A DNA stretch of 64,000 bases from the NCBI GenBank assembly GCA_902168105.1, contig CABHOY010000075.1, positions 310,001-374,000 of the forward strand, read 5' to 3'. The notes below the pieces were generated by a model, which was not told the origin of the DNA, made no database searches, and saw only the letters and a program-made list of their open reading frames with translations. The first letter of the stretch is position 1. Each line of letters opens with the position of its first letter. Both the position numbers and the translations under genes were made by a program. This document shows, one piece after another, positions 18,723-28,614 of this stretch. This DNA is from an uncultured Flavihumibacter sp. (lineage in GTDB: Bacteria > Bacteroidota > Bacteroidia > Chitinophagales > Chitinophagaceae).

Positions 18723-19736
18723 TTATTCTTTGTTCTTCAGTATTACGGTGTCCTTTCCGATGGTGTAGGAAAGTGATTCTGTCAGGCATATGGTCTCAAT
18801 AACGTTTGCCAGGGTCTCCTGTCTGAAATTTCCGGTATAGGTCCAGTCGCTCTTATTGCTTTCATTAATGATAGTTACGCCGTATCTGTTTTCGATACCG
18901 ATACGTACTTGCTCATAGGATGCATCTTTGAAAATCAGGTAGCCTTTCTGCCAGCCGGTAACCTCGTCTGCGTTAAAATTGGTCTTCACAAGTTGCAGGG
19001 AGCGGAGGTTATAACTGGCTTGCTCACTCGGCTGCAATATAACAAATGGTTGCGATGCAGTGGTAACTTTTACTTTTCCGCTAAGCAGGGCGACGGTGAT
19101 TTGCTGTTCATGCGTGTAGGCGCGCACATTAAAAGTAGTGCCTAATGCCACGGTGGTAACGTTGCCTGCATGGACCGTGAAGGAGTTTTGCGCTCCCGGA
19201 GCGGCATCAAACCAGGCTTCTCCTTCTTCCAGGAATATGTCGCGTTGTTTACCCGTAAAATGCTCCGGGTAGCGAATCTTACTAGCAGCATTCAGCACAA
19301 TTTTGCTGCCGTCTTCCAGTGCGATCTGCTCCTGGATACCTTTAGGGGTATTGACAGTAACAAAACCGTCCGCAATGACACGGGTGCTTTGCGCCTGATT
19401 ACCGGCAATAGGTTGCTGGCCTGGTGTGACAGGCGTAACGGGTTGCTGCCTTTGCTGGAAGAACCAGGCGCCGGCGGCTACCAGTACGGTAATGGCGGCG
19501 GCCGCATAATACCAGGAACGCATAAAGCGTCTGGGGGCCGGCTGTAGCTGTTTCATGAGTGCACGTTGTACGGTGCTGAGGTCCGCCTGGACCTCCTGCT
19601 CACTTTTAGGCGATGTATATTGATCGCCAATGCTGTTAAACCACTCTTCAATTACTGCTGCTTCTTCCGGGGTGCATTGGCCTTCGTTATAACGCTCAAG
19701 TATTTTCCTTATCTTATCTTGCTCCACTGCTTGCAA
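18723..19736 (-). CDS. FecR-family anti-sigma factor
   Basis: The 337-residue protein has a cytoplasmic helical N-terminus (KIRKILERYNEGQCTPEEAAVIEEW), one membrane segment at about residues 75-93, and a periplasmic FecR domain (VNTPKGIQEQIALEDGSKIVLNA, VALGTTFNVRAY, LLSGKVKV), ending in a DUF4974-like domain (EQVRIGIENRYGVTI). It is expected to hold the adjacent sigma factor inactive until SusC 2 signals through its STN domain. Gene order sigma, FecR, SusC, SusD with short gaps supports one regulatory unit. Confidence 0.93.
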   Translation of the reverse strand: MQAVEQDKIRKILERYNEGQCTPEEAAVIEEWFNSIGDQYTSPKSEQEVQADLSTVQRALMKQLQPAPRRFMRSWYYAAAAITVLVAAGAWFFQQRQQPVTPVTPGQQPIAGNQAQSTRVIADGFVTVNTPKGIQEQIALEDGSKIVLNAASKIRYPEHFTGKQRDIFLEEGEAWFDAAPGAQNSFTVHAGNVTTVALGTTFNVRAYTHEQQITVALLSGKVKVTTASQPFVILQPSEQASYNLRSLQLVKTNFNADEVTGWQKGYLIFKDASYEQVRIGIENRYGVTIINESNKSDWTYTGNFRQETLANVIETICLTESLSYTIGKDTVILKNKE

Positions 19737-19790
19737 ATTTGAAATGTCCCAATGATAAAGCTATGTCGTACCAATGAGGGACAGGTACCA

Positions 19791-20390
19791 TTAGTTGGCA
19801 AAAAATGAGTACATGGCCTGTGTGGTGAGCAGGAACAGCACAATGTCCGTCCTGGCATGGTTAGCGCGTAATATCTTAAGGGCTTTGGTTATCTGGTTTT
19901 TAACTGTTTGTTGTGATAGTCCCAACCTGAGAGCGATCTGCTCAACTGTCTGATGCTCAACACGGCTTAACATGAAGATCTCCTTCATTCTTTCAGGCAG
20001 GTGGTTGATGGTCTCAAAAACATCCTGTGTCCTGGTCCGGCTGTCCACCAGCTCGGCAATACCACCCGGTTGCACGTCAAAGTGTTCTATCAGCTGTTGC
20101 AGGTATTTCCGGTAAGTGGTATTCTTACGGTAAATGTCTATGATCTTGTGCCTGGCGGACTGGTACAGGTAAGATTTAAGTGATTCATTTACATTGATAG
20201 ACTGCCTTCTTTCCCACAGTGAGGTGAAGAGGTCCTGAAGGACATCTTTACCGGCATCAGCACCGTCTATCTTGCTGAGAATGTAGAGGTATAAAGGGTG
20301 GCTGTAACGCTCATAGATAACGTTAAAAGCATTTATACTGTCTTCTTGCAGCAGCGATAGTAATTCTTGGTCAGTGTAATTACTATACAT
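19791..20390 (-). CDS. ECF sigma factor (FecI/RpoE-like)
   Basis: The 199-residue protein has sigma region 2 (DQELLSLLQEDSINAFNVIYERY, DVLQDLFTSLWERRQSI, SYLYQSARHKIIDIYRK) and region 4 (LPERMKEIFMLSRVEHQTVEQIALRLGLSQQTVKNQ). It ends with a hydrophobic tail (TDIVLFLLTTQAMYSFFA), a feature seen in many Bacteroidota sigma factors of this type. It should direct polymerase to the SusC 2 locus when released by FecR. It is the first gene of its strand unit; no clear promoter of the housekeeping type was found upstream. Confidence 0.93.
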   Translation of the reverse strand: MYSNYTDQELLSLLQEDSINAFNVIYERYSHPLYLYILSKIDGADAGKDVLQDLFTSLWERRQSINVNESLKSYLYQSARHKIIDIYRKNTTYRKYLQQLIEHFDVQPGGIAELVDSRTRTQDVFETINHLPERMKEIFMLSRVEHQTVEQIALRLGLSQQTVKNQITKALKILRANHARTDIVLFLLTTQAMYSFFAN

Positions 20391-20616
20391 GGATTACAGC
20401 AAATAGAGTTTGGTTGATAAATGGTTTATTATCAGTGAATAATTCCATTTATAGTGGCATCTTTAGTTGCCAGCCGAAAGGAAATTAATACATTTTGACC
20501 AATTACCAAACAATTTACAGTGCATGCTCACAGCCAAAGTTATACTCGGCTGATGATCAGGATATAGTCCTGCTGATTTTAGTAGTATGGATGTAGTCTG
20601 CTTATAAATGTATTTA

Positions 20617-21492
20617 TCACGCTTCTTTTAGCCTTAATTCGTTCTTATACTCCTTCGGAGTTTTACCGACGATCTCTTTAAAAAAGCGATTGAAGTTGGA
20701 TAGGTTTTTAAACCCACAGGAATAGGCGATTTCGGCAATGGACCAGTCTTCCTCTGTCAGTCGTTTGCAGGCATGTCCAATACGTACTTCGTTCAGGAAC
20801 TGCACAAATGATTTCTTGGTACGGTTCTTAAAAAAGCGGCAGAAAGACTGTGGTGAAAGATTAGTGATACTTGCTACATCCTGAAGCGAGATCTCTTTGG
20901 AGAAGTTGCCCATCACATATTTGAACACCTCATCGATCTTGTGGTTGTCTTTCGCATTGAACGCATGTGAGTACCCTGTACTGGCAAGGTATTGTACATC
21001 TTTGGTCTCAGCCAGTACTTTCAGGATACTTAACAATGAAATGATCCTTTCCAGCCCTTCTTTTTTAGGCAAGGATAATATCTGTTCCTTCAGAATATCA
21101 TAGGTCGGCCCCAGTATCTTCATCCCACGTTGTGCCCTGTGAAAAAGATCTGTCAACGACTTTGTTTCCGGTAATCCGTAAAATTTATCTCCAAAAATGT
21201 CTTTCGGGAAATAGATCACCACAGATCTGGCTTTCAACTGCTCATTGTTTTTATGGTAACTTTCGTCGTTATACCATACGTGGGGAATATGCGGCCCCAA
21301 AAAAACCATGTCGCCAACATCAAAGCTCTCGATGCTGTCCCCTACGATTCTCTTCCCATTGCTTTCCATTACAAATACAAGCTCACATTCCGGATGAAAG
21401 TGAAAAGGTGTATTGAAATAAGGATCACATCGCTCAATTATGGTGATCTGATTGTCGGCAAATGCCCCCACTTTAATAAGAATGGGTTTCAT
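20617..21492 (-). CDS. AraC-family regulator with cupin sensor domain
   Basis: The 291-residue protein has an N-terminal cupin-like half (PYFNTPFHFHPECELVFVMESNGKRIVGD, GDMVFLGPHIPHVWY) that probably binds a small ligand, and a C-terminal double helix-turn-helix (SLQDVASITNLSPQSFCRFFK and SIAEIAYSCGFKNLSNFNRFFKE, GKTPKEY) at about residues 198-285. It is divergent from the LacI-type gene with 257 bases between them. Both could act on the copper-monooxygenase loci downstream or on the minus-strand Sus genes; the sequence does not decide. Confidence 0.92.
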   Translation of the reverse strand: MKPILIKVGAFADNQITIIERCDPYFNTPFHFHPECELVFVMESNGKRIVGDSIESFDVGDMVFLGPHIPHVWYNDESYHKNNEQLKARSVVIYFPKDIFGDKFYGLPETKSLTDLFHRAQRGMKILGPTYDILKEQILSLPKKEGLERIISLLSILKVLAETKDVQYLASTGYSHAFNAKDNHKIDEVFKYVMGNFSKEISLQDVASITNLSPQSFCRFFKNRTKKSFVQFLNEVRIGHACKRLTEEDWSIAEIAYSCGFKNLSNFNRFFKEIVGKTPKEYKNELRLKEA

Positions 21493-21711
21493 GTAATTAT
21501 AATTTAAAACTTCCCTTGACCTGTGTGATGACTCTCGAACAGTGTGCGTAAACTATCCTGGTTATGACTCCTGCTGCATGCTGATACAGCAAATATTGCA
21601 AATCCCCCTGACAGAACTTTTTCTTATAAAATGCCAAATTATCAAATTTTGGTTAAAAAAACATCATTTATTCGTAATAATCATGCGGGAAAAACAGAAA
21701 GAGAATATTAT

Positions 21712-21719
21712 TATATTTG
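21712..21719 (+). promoter_or_regulatory. Possible -7 element for the LacI-type gene
   Basis: TATATTTG matches the Bacteroidota -7 consensus TAnnTTTG and lies 30 bases before the ATG. No TTG is present at the expected -33 distance, so support is partial. Confidence 0.35.
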
Positions 21720-21749
21720 GCGGTGTGCTGTTAAGGTTCTAATTTTCTG

Positions 21750-22808
21750 ATGAATATCAAACCAAATCTGAATTTCGTGAAAGGAATATCCATTAAAGAT
21801 ATTGCCCAAGAGGCAGGTGTTTCTCCTACAACAGTTTCTTTTGTACTAAATGGTAAAGGAAAGGAAAAAAGGATCAGCGAACAGGTCAGCAAGAGGATCC
21901 TGAAGATTGCCGGAAAGCTGAAATATAAGCCTAACCAGCTTGCAAGAGGTTTACGCACCGGTAAAACAAAGACGATCGGATTAATAGTAGAAGATATTGC
22001 GAACAGTTTTTTTGCCAATGTCGCCAAAGTTGTAGAGGATGAAGCAGATAAATTTGGTTATAAAGTGCTTTTCGGAAGTACCGAAGACAATGAAGAAAAA
22101 GCTAAAGGGTTGCTGGAAGTACTGCGCTACCGCCAGGTAGACGGATATATTATCACACCAACACTTAATCTTGACAAGGAGATCGTCTCCCTTCAGAAGC
22201 CTGTCGTACTGATGGACCGCTATTTTCCAAATATTGCAGATTCGCATTATGTAGTGGTAGATAACTTCCAGGGAGCCTATGTGGCTGTCAGCCACCTGGT
22301 CGAACAGGGATATAAGAAAATCGGCATTATCACTACAACCTCCTCACAGATCCAAATGCAGCAACGTCTGGATGGCTTTGTAGATGCACTGAAGAAACAT
22401 GGCCTGCCAGCAGGAAAGAACGTCATTAAACGCCTCCCGTTCGATCTTGACAGGGCAGGGTTCATCCAGGAGATCACGCAATACCTGCAGGCTAATAAAG
22501 ACCTTGATGCATTGTTCTTTGCGACCAACTATCTTGGTATCTGCGGCATAGAAAGCATTCGCGCAATTGGTCTTCACATCGGTACCGATATAGGTATGGT
22601 CAGCTTTGACGATCATGATATCTTTCGCCTGCACAGCCCTTCTATTACCTGTGTGGCACAGCCTGTGGAAGAGATCGGACGCAGACTTATTCATTTACTG
22701 ATAGCAGAACTCGAACATAGTTCAACTACTCCTCAACAGATAGTCCTCTCACTCGAACTACGCAAAAGAGAATCATCCATGCAGCACATGTCTCATGTGA
22801 ACATATAA
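21750..22808 (+). CDS. LacI-family transcriptional regulator
   Basis: The 352-residue protein has a LacI helix-turn-helix at about residues 13-60 (ISIKDIAQEAGVSPTTVSFV, hinge YKPNQLARGLRTGKT) and a periplasmic-binding-protein-like sensor domain (IGLIVEDIANSFFANVA, KPVVLMDRYF, GIITTTSSQIQMQQRLDGF, MVSFDDHDIFRLHSPSITCV). Such regulators normally respond to sugars. It is the gene directly upstream of SusC 3, separated by a 726-base leader, and is a reasonable candidate for its regulator. The ATG at 21750 is used; no better start is visible. Confidence 0.93.
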   Translation: MNIKPNLNFVKGISIKDIAQEAGVSPTTVSFVLNGKGKEKRISEQVSKRILKIAGKLKYKPNQLARGLRTGKTKTIGLIVEDIANSFFANVAKVVEDEADKFGYKVLFGSTEDNEEKAKGLLEVLRYRQVDGYIITPTLNLDKEIVSLQKPVVLMDRYFPNIADSHYVVVDNFQGAYVAVSHLVEQGYKKIGIITTTSSQIQMQQRLDGFVDALKKHGLPAGKNVIKRLPFDLDRAGFIQEITQYLQANKDLDALFFATNYLGICGIESIRAIGLHIGTDIGMVSFDDHDIFRLHSPSITCVAQPVEEIGRRLIHLLIAELEHSSTTPQQIVLSLELRKRESSMQHMSHVNI

Positions 22809-23534
22809 AAAATGACAGGAGAAAAATACAACTAACCCACGTAAACCCTTTGTAGTCAGTAATACAACGAATATGTTATAATTCCGCGAGCAACGTTTGA
22901 TAAGCGTTGAGATTGTTAAATTATTGCAAAAATAATTTGCGTTTGAGTAAAACTTTATCTAAGTTTGAATTGATAATAATTCACAGTTATAGGGGGACAA
23001 TAGAAAAGTAAAATAGAGCATTTCTTTTTTTTAAATAATAGGCTAAAACGTTTAATATCTATAGCCTTCAGCATAAGTGAACAATACGTCAAATCAAGCA
23101 TTATAATAAAGCAGCAGATTGAAGATTTAGCGGGATATAGGAAATAAATATCAACCAATTTTTTAGATCGATAAACGGCGAAAGAGAGAAGCAGGATTTC
23201 AAGATAATTTTCTAGAGTAAAAGAGATAGCATTTGTGTTTCATAGGTGTCGCATTAAGCACGCGATTTTCCCGTGAAAGAGCTTGTCAGTAAACGTAACT
23301 TTTTTCCACATTTAATATCAACCACATGATCTGAATTTACACACTAATGTATTTCAAAGCAGCACACCTATGCCCGTGATGGCATAATACTGAGTTTTTC
23401 GGTAATGATTATACGTTTTTTAATGCCATTAAAGGTGGCAAAGGGGGAAACTATGCCTGTTAACCAGGCTCACGATGATCTTAGCTAAAATTTATACCTA
23501 ATACCACTAGTATTTCAACCAAAAAGAATAAACA
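22809..23534. other. Long gene-free leader upstream of SusC 3
   Basis: These 726 bases are AT-rich and hold no convincing gene on either strand. They carry a candidate promoter near 22936-22967, which would give SusC 3 a 5' leader of more than 550 nt, and several short G-rich and C-rich patches close to the gene that could fold. No terminator was found after the LacI-type gene. A regulatory RNA or operator region is possible. Confidence 0.5.
22936..22967 (+). promoter_or_regulatory. Candidate Bacteroidota promoter upstream of SusC 3
   Basis: TTTG at 22936-22939 and TAAGTTTG at 22960-22967 are spaced by 20 bases, which fits the TTTG/TAnnTTTG promoter pattern. Distance to the SusC start is about 570 bases. 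Confidence 0.4.
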
Positions 23535-26500
23535 ATGAAGAGATCGCTTTTATTATTTGCGGTTCTTTCTGTATTGTGCTTCCAGCTTGCGTGGGCACAA
23601 CAGAAAGTAACAGTAACCGGCGTTGTTAAAGATCCGAAGGGCTACCCGATTCCGGGTGTCAGTGTTTCCGAAAAAGGAACTACCAATGGCGGCGTAACAG
23701 ACTTGAATGGTGGCTACAAACTCAATGTCAGTCCTTCCGGCACGCTCGTGTTTTCATTTATAGGTTATATTAAAAAGGAAGCTGCTGTTAGTAACAGCGG
23801 CAGCCTGAATATCTCTCTGGAGGAAGACCAGAAAGGATTACAGGAAGTAGTTGTTACGGCTTTAAACATACAAAGATCAACCAAGGCATTAGGCTATTCC
23901 ATGACGGAAGTAAAGGGTGAAGAAGTAGCCCTTTCCGGACAGGTAAATCCCGTGAATGCCCTGCAAGGTAAAGTAGCCGGTGTGAACATCACCTTAGGTG
24001 GTGGCGGACCACAGTCCAGCGCACGTATCCTGATCCGTGGTAACAACTCACTCAGCCTGAATAACCAGCCGCTATTTGTGGTGGATGGTGTGTTCATCGA
24101 GAATGCTATTACCGGTGGTGACCAGTGGGGTAACTCGCAGGACTTCGGTAATATGATGAAGAACCTGAACCCGGACGACTTCGAAAGTGTTTCTGTACTG
24201 AAAGGTGGTGCTGCTACCGCGCTGTATGGCTCCCGTGGACAGAATGGTGTGATCATTATCACCACCAAGAAAGGCTTTGCACGGAAAGGATTAGGTGTAA
24301 CATTGACGCATGCAGAAATGTATGATAAGGCTTACAAATCGATCGACTTCCAGAATGTCTATGGTGTAGGTAACGTGGCAGGAGATTTTCCTGTCGATAA
24401 CAATGGTGATCCGTATATTGATGAAAACAACTGGGCAGGTCTGAGCTATGGTCCTAAAATGCTGGGCCAGCGCGTGAAAGACTGGCAGGGTAACTGGATC
24501 ACTTATTCTCCACAGCCTAATAACCTGTTGGACCTTTACCGCACAGGCAAATACTACAATACAAACGTAGCTATCGATGGAGGTAATGAAAAGACGACTT
24601 TCCGTTTGTCTTACTCTAACAACTACACAAATGGTATTGCGCCAAACAACGATTTCAAGCGCAATAACTTCAACCTGCGTGCAACGCATAAACTATCTTC
24701 CAAAGTTTCTGCGGACATAACAGCTAACTACGGTAAGACCAACGTAGAGAACCCCGCTATCAACGGTGGTAACGAAAACCTTGTGTTCAGCTCCGTATAC
24801 AAAATGTCCCGTAACTATAATACGAACTACTGGAAAGACAGGTATATTGATCCTAAAGGCGGCATTCTGCAAAATGATCCTTATGGAATGTCTTCTACTT
24901 TCTTCCAGCTGAATAATTATAATACCAGGCAGGATGAAGACAACTTCCAGGGTCGTTTAGGTCTGAAAGTAGATATCCTTAGCTGGTTAAATCTGTCGCT
25001 GAATGGTGATATGCAGGCCAACGTGCAGCAGTATGAACGTAGAGAACTGGGAGGCAGCGAAAACTTCAATGGTGGATATTATAACCTGACCTCTACTACT
25101 GCGAACCAGCGGAGGTTGCAGGCAATATTACACGGTCACCGTAAACTGGCCAGCGACCTGGAAATGGACCTGTCCGTTGGTGGTGAAACTTACAGATGGG
25201 GTTACGGTAAATATAACAAAGCAGAAACACGTGGTGGCCTGAAAGCACCAGGTCAGTTCTATATCAGCAATTCCGTACAGGACCCGCTGGCTACAGCAAG
25301 GATTATCAAAGGTGTTAGAACAGACGCTATTTACGCTTTCGCGAACTTTGCTTTCAAAGATCAGTTATACCTTGACCTGACAGGTAGGAATGACTGGAAC
25401 TCTACTCTGATGTATTCTGATGGCCATGGCGTAAGCAACTACTTCTATCCATCAGCGAGCCTTTCCTGGTTGTTCTCTGAAACTTTCCACCTGCCTGCGT
25501 TCTTCTCTTTTGGTAAGTTAAGAGCTTCTTATGCAGGTACCGGTGGTGGTACTGAAGCATACAAAACAGGTGTTGGTACCTACTCTTTCATCGGTAACTA
25601 TATCGGTGTTGGTGGTGGAACTACGCCGCGTTACGGATTTGACGGTAACACACTTGGTAATAACGACCTGAAAAATGAGTATACCCGCAACTTTGAAATA
25701 GGTGCTGATATCCGTTTCCTGGATAACAGACTCGGTTTTGATATCGCGGCTTACAGAAAGAATACCTTCAATCAGATCGTGCCTATCAACATGCCACAGG
25801 AAAGTGGTGTGACCAGCCGTTTGATCAACGCGGGTAACGTACAGAATACAGGTATTGAAATATTGGTGAATACTGTTCCTGTTAAATCAAAGAACTTTGA
25901 CTGGAACTCCACCATATCATTTACCCGTAATAAGAACATCGTAAAAGAGATTGCTGAAGGCGTGAATGCTATGGAACTGCCTAATGGTTATTCACAAGGT
26001 TCAGACGTACTCGTAATTGCCCGTAAAGGAGCAGAATATGGCGTTATGCAGACTAAGTATGCGTATACATACTACGACGATCCTGCCAAACCTTCCGCTA
26101 ATGGTCAGAAAGTGCTGAACTCCGCAGGCCGTTATCTGCGCTCCAGTGATGCAGGTCTCGGATATATCGATATCGGAACTATCCAGCCTAAATTCCAGTC
26201 TTCCTGGACCAACGGCTTCAGGTACAAGAACTTTAACCTGAATGTACTGGTAGATGCTAAAGTAGGTGGTAAATATTCTTCTGCTACTTACAACTATGCT
26301 TATGCGGATGGTACACTGAAAAATACTTTGTCAGGACGTGATGCTGAAAGTGGTGGTCTTGCATGGACAGATGGATTGGGTGATTCATACAATGATGGTA
26401 TCATCCCGGATGGTGTGTTCGCAAAAGGAGTTTCCCTCACGCCGATAGCTGGTGGTACCCCTGTAGATGCAAGTGGCATGAGCTACAAGGAAGCATACGA

Positions 26501-26837
26501 TCAGGGCCTGGTAAGACCTAAACATGCGTGGGATTATTACTACCGTCTCGGTTCATGGGGACAGGGTATCCGTGAGAACGCCATCTTCACAAACTCATGG
26601 GTAGCGCTGCGTGAAGTAACTGTAGGTTACAGTGTTCCGTCTTCTGTTTATTCAAGATTGAAGCTGAGCAACCTGCGTGTGAACCTGGTTGGAAGAAACC
26701 TCTTTTATATCTACAACAGCCTGCCGGCTGGTCTGAACCCCGAAGGTTTGTACAACAACTCTTCCGCTTCAGCAGCTGATTATGGCGGTATTCCTTTCGT
26801 AAGGAGCATGGGCTTTAACCTGCAGGCTTCCTTCTAA
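23535..26837 (+). CDS. SusC/RagA-family TonB-dependent transporter (locus A)
   Basis: The 1100-residue protein has a signal peptide ending near AWAQ, a carboxypeptidase-regulatory-like domain (VTGVVKDPKGYPIPGVSVSEKG), a VVVTALN segment, plug (ARILIRGNNSLS, NPDDFESVSVLKGGAATALYG) and barrel ending in a hydrophobic, aromatic stretch (MGFNLQASF). It lacks an STN domain. It is clearly paralogous to the SusC of locus B: SGRDAESGG/PGRDAASGG, GMSYKEAYDQG/GMSYKQAYDAG and VGRNLFYIYN/VGRNLGYLYN correspond. It leads the operon SusC-SusD. Confidence 0.95.
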   Translation: MKRSLLLFAVLSVLCFQLAWAQQKVTVTGVVKDPKGYPIPGVSVSEKGTTNGGVTDLNGGYKLNVSPSGTLVFSFIGYIKKEAAVSNSGSLNISLEEDQKGLQEVVVTALNIQRSTKALGYSMTEVKGEEVALSGQVNPVNALQGKVAGVNITLGGGGPQSSARILIRGNNSLSLNNQPLFVVDGVFIENAITGGDQWGNSQDFGNMMKNLNPDDFESVSVLKGGAATALYGSRGQNGVIIITTKKGFARKGLGVTLTHAEMYDKAYKSIDFQNVYGVGNVAGDFPVDNNGDPYIDENNWAGLSYGPKMLGQRVKDWQGNWITYSPQPNNLLDLYRTGKYYNTNVAIDGGNEKTTFRLSYSNNYTNGIAPNNDFKRNNFNLRATHKLSSKVSADITANYGKTNVENPAINGGNENLVFSSVYKMSRNYNTNYWKDRYIDPKGGILQNDPYGMSSTFFQLNNYNTRQDEDNFQGRLGLKVDILSWLNLSLNGDMQANVQQYERRELGGSENFNGGYYNLTSTTANQRRLQAILHGHRKLASDLEMDLSVGGETYRWGYGKYNKAETRGGLKAPGQFYISNSVQDPLATARIIKGVRTDAIYAFANFAFKDQLYLDLTGRNDWNSTLMYSDGHGVSNYFYPSASLSWLFSETFHLPAFFSFGKLRASYAGTGGGTEAYKTGVGTYSFIGNYIGVGGGTTPRYGFDGNTLGNNDLKNEYTRNFEIGADIRFLDNRLGFDIAAYRKNTFNQIVPINMPQESGVTSRLINAGNVQNTGIEILVNTVPVKSKNFDWNSTISFTRNKNIVKEIAEGVNAMELPNGYSQGSDVLVIARKGAEYGVMQTKYAYTYYDDPAKPSANGQKVLNSAGRYLRSSDAGLGYIDIGTIQPKFQSSWTNGFRYKNFNLNVLVDAKVGGKYSSATYNYAYADGTLKNTLSGRDAESGGLAWTDGLGDSYNDGIIPDGVFAKGVSLTPIAGGTPVDASGMSYKEAYDQGLVRPKHAWDYYYRLGSWGQGIRENAIFTNSWVALREVTVGYSVPSSVYSRLKLSNLRVNLVGRNLFYIYNSLPAGLNPEGLYNNSSASAADYGGIPFVRSMGFNLQASF

Positions 26838-26876
26838 TAAAAGAGATATATAATTCAAGAAGAAAAAAGAAAACAG

Positions 26877-28571
26877 ATGACAACAATATATAGCAAGTTT
26901 AAAAAGTATGGCATTTATGCAGTGATATGTGGTTCACTCGCTGCTTGTCAGAAAAGCAAGTTTGCAGAAATCAATACGGATCCTGAGAAGCTGGCCACAG
27001 TAACACCCGAAGGGCAATTCATCAATGCTATTGTTCAGATACATAGCGGAGACTTTGAGTATTACTATGACTACTATCGTACTATCATGCTATTCACTGA
27101 ATTGTCAACAGCAAACGGTGGTAACAGCGCTAACTTCATCGCAGACAATACCGGTAATGCGAACAACAGGTACGGTTATTATTACACAAGGGTCGGTAAT
27201 AACCTGGTGAATATAGTGAAGCTGATAGAGGCAATGCCTGCCGAAGAGCAGACCAAGCGTGCACATGAAAAGGCTATCGCTAAACTGCTGAATATTTATT
27301 ATGCATGGTATGTATCTGACATCAACGGAAGTATTCCTTATTCAGAAGCATTCCAGGCACGTTATGGTGGTACGATCACCCCGAAATACGATACACAGGA
27401 AGCGCTGTATGAGCTGTGGGATCAGGAGCTAAAGGCTATTGCCACCACATTGGCTGATAATTCAGTGTCACAGACCAATTACGGATCAAGTGATCTTTAC
27501 TATGGAGGTGTATCTTCAAAATGGTTGAAATGTGCTAATTCACTGCGTCTGAAGATAGCATCACGCCTGTCCAAGGCAGCACCGGAAAAACTGAGGGCTA
27601 TTGCCACAGAAGTGTTGGCGGCAGGTGGCTTGTTCGAAAGCAATGCAGATGATCTGCAACTTGTAGCAGGCGATAAATTCACTGAAGGTGGTAACTGGAA
27701 CCCGGTTGGTTTCCATTCATCCAAATCACTGGTTGACTTTATGCTGGCTAATGGAGATCCACGTTTAAGGGTGTTCTATCAGCAGAATGATTATTCAAGA
27801 GAAAACTTTGATTCTGCTGTAAGTCAGAAAGCACTACCGGCTAATGCGGTATTCCCGAATAACCGCTATGTAGGAGCTTTCTCCAGCCCTGATGCAGTAA
27901 CCGCTTATCCAGGTTATTTCAGAACAAGGAAGATCAAAAATGGTGAAGGCGATGACCAGAACCTGGATACAGTGTCTCTGATCCAGTATCGTTTGTTCCA
28001 GCCGGAGTATACTTACAACGGCCTGGTAGGCGCTGGTCACGTTACTTTCCCACTGCTGACTTATGCTGATATCTGTTTCCTGCGTGCAGAGCTTGCACAG
28101 AAAGGTATAGCAGGCAGTGATCCTGAAGGCTGGTATTACAAAGGCGTTGATGCGTCTATCAGAAATTATGACGCCATGGCGAATACCGCCAGACTGCCAG
28201 ACTATGTTGCGGTAACTGAGGATGAAATAGGAAATTACAAAAACAGCCCGGGTGTAAAGTATACGGCCGGGAACGCCGCAGGACTGATCGCTTCACAGGC
28301 TTTCCTGAACTACTATAAGAGCCCGAACGAAGCATGGGCTATCCTGAAAAGATTAGGAATGCCAAATGCATCTACACCACTGGCGCTGGAAGTAATGAAG
28401 GCAAGCGGTGTCGTACAGGTGATCCCAAGAAGGGCTTCCCTGAATGTAGCGGACGAAACAAACCTGAACGCTGCCAATAACAAAGCTGCATTAACAGAAA
28501 TGGCCCAGAACCCGGATTTCGGAGAAGGACCATCTGATATTTTCGGTCGCGTTTGGTGGGATAAGAAATAG
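26877..28571 (+). CDS. SusD/RagB-like outer-membrane lipoprotein (locus A)
   Basis: The 564-residue protein has a lipoprotein signal with Cys24 (SLAAC) and the SusD-like_2 type features KFAEINTDPEKL, WYVSDINGSIPYSEAF, RLKIASRL and a C-terminal FGRVWWDK. It is 39 bases downstream of its SusC. It is paralogous to the SusD of locus B (shared FTEGGNWNP/FARGTNWNP and KYDTQEALYELWDQEL/KYDNQATLFPIWENEL). It should cap the locus A transporter. A terminator follows, so the redoxin and monooxygenase genes may be a second transcript. Confidence 0.93.
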   Translation: MTTIYSKFKKYGIYAVICGSLAACQKSKFAEINTDPEKLATVTPEGQFINAIVQIHSGDFEYYYDYYRTIMLFTELSTANGGNSANFIADNTGNANNRYGYYYTRVGNNLVNIVKLIEAMPAEEQTKRAHEKAIAKLLNIYYAWYVSDINGSIPYSEAFQARYGGTITPKYDTQEALYELWDQELKAIATTLADNSVSQTNYGSSDLYYGGVSSKWLKCANSLRLKIASRLSKAAPEKLRAIATEVLAAGGLFESNADDLQLVAGDKFTEGGNWNPVGFHSSKSLVDFMLANGDPRLRVFYQQNDYSRENFDSAVSQKALPANAVFPNNRYVGAFSSPDAVTAYPGYFRTRKIKNGEGDDQNLDTVSLIQYRLFQPEYTYNGLVGAGHVTFPLLTYADICFLRAELAQKGIAGSDPEGWYYKGVDASIRNYDAMANTARLPDYVAVTEDEIGNYKNSPGVKYTAGNAAGLIASQAFLNYYKSPNEAWAILKRLGMPNASTPLALEVMKASGVVQVIPRRASLNVADETNLNAANNKAALTEMAQNPDFGEGPSDIFGRVWWDKK

Positions 28572-28588
28572 AATAGTGAAAACAAAAG

Positions 28589-28614
28589 GCCCCGTCGTTG
28601 GACGGGGCGCTTTT
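28589..28614 (+). terminator. Terminator after SusD of locus A
   Basis: GCCCCGTC and GACGGGGC pair around GTTG, followed by a short T-run. It separates the transport genes from the redoxin/monooxygenase genes. Confidence 0.85.

Noticed and set aside
22955-23158. A 67-codon minus-strand frame in the leader of SusC locus A
   Set aside because: It is AT-rich, with no motif and no supporting neighbour.
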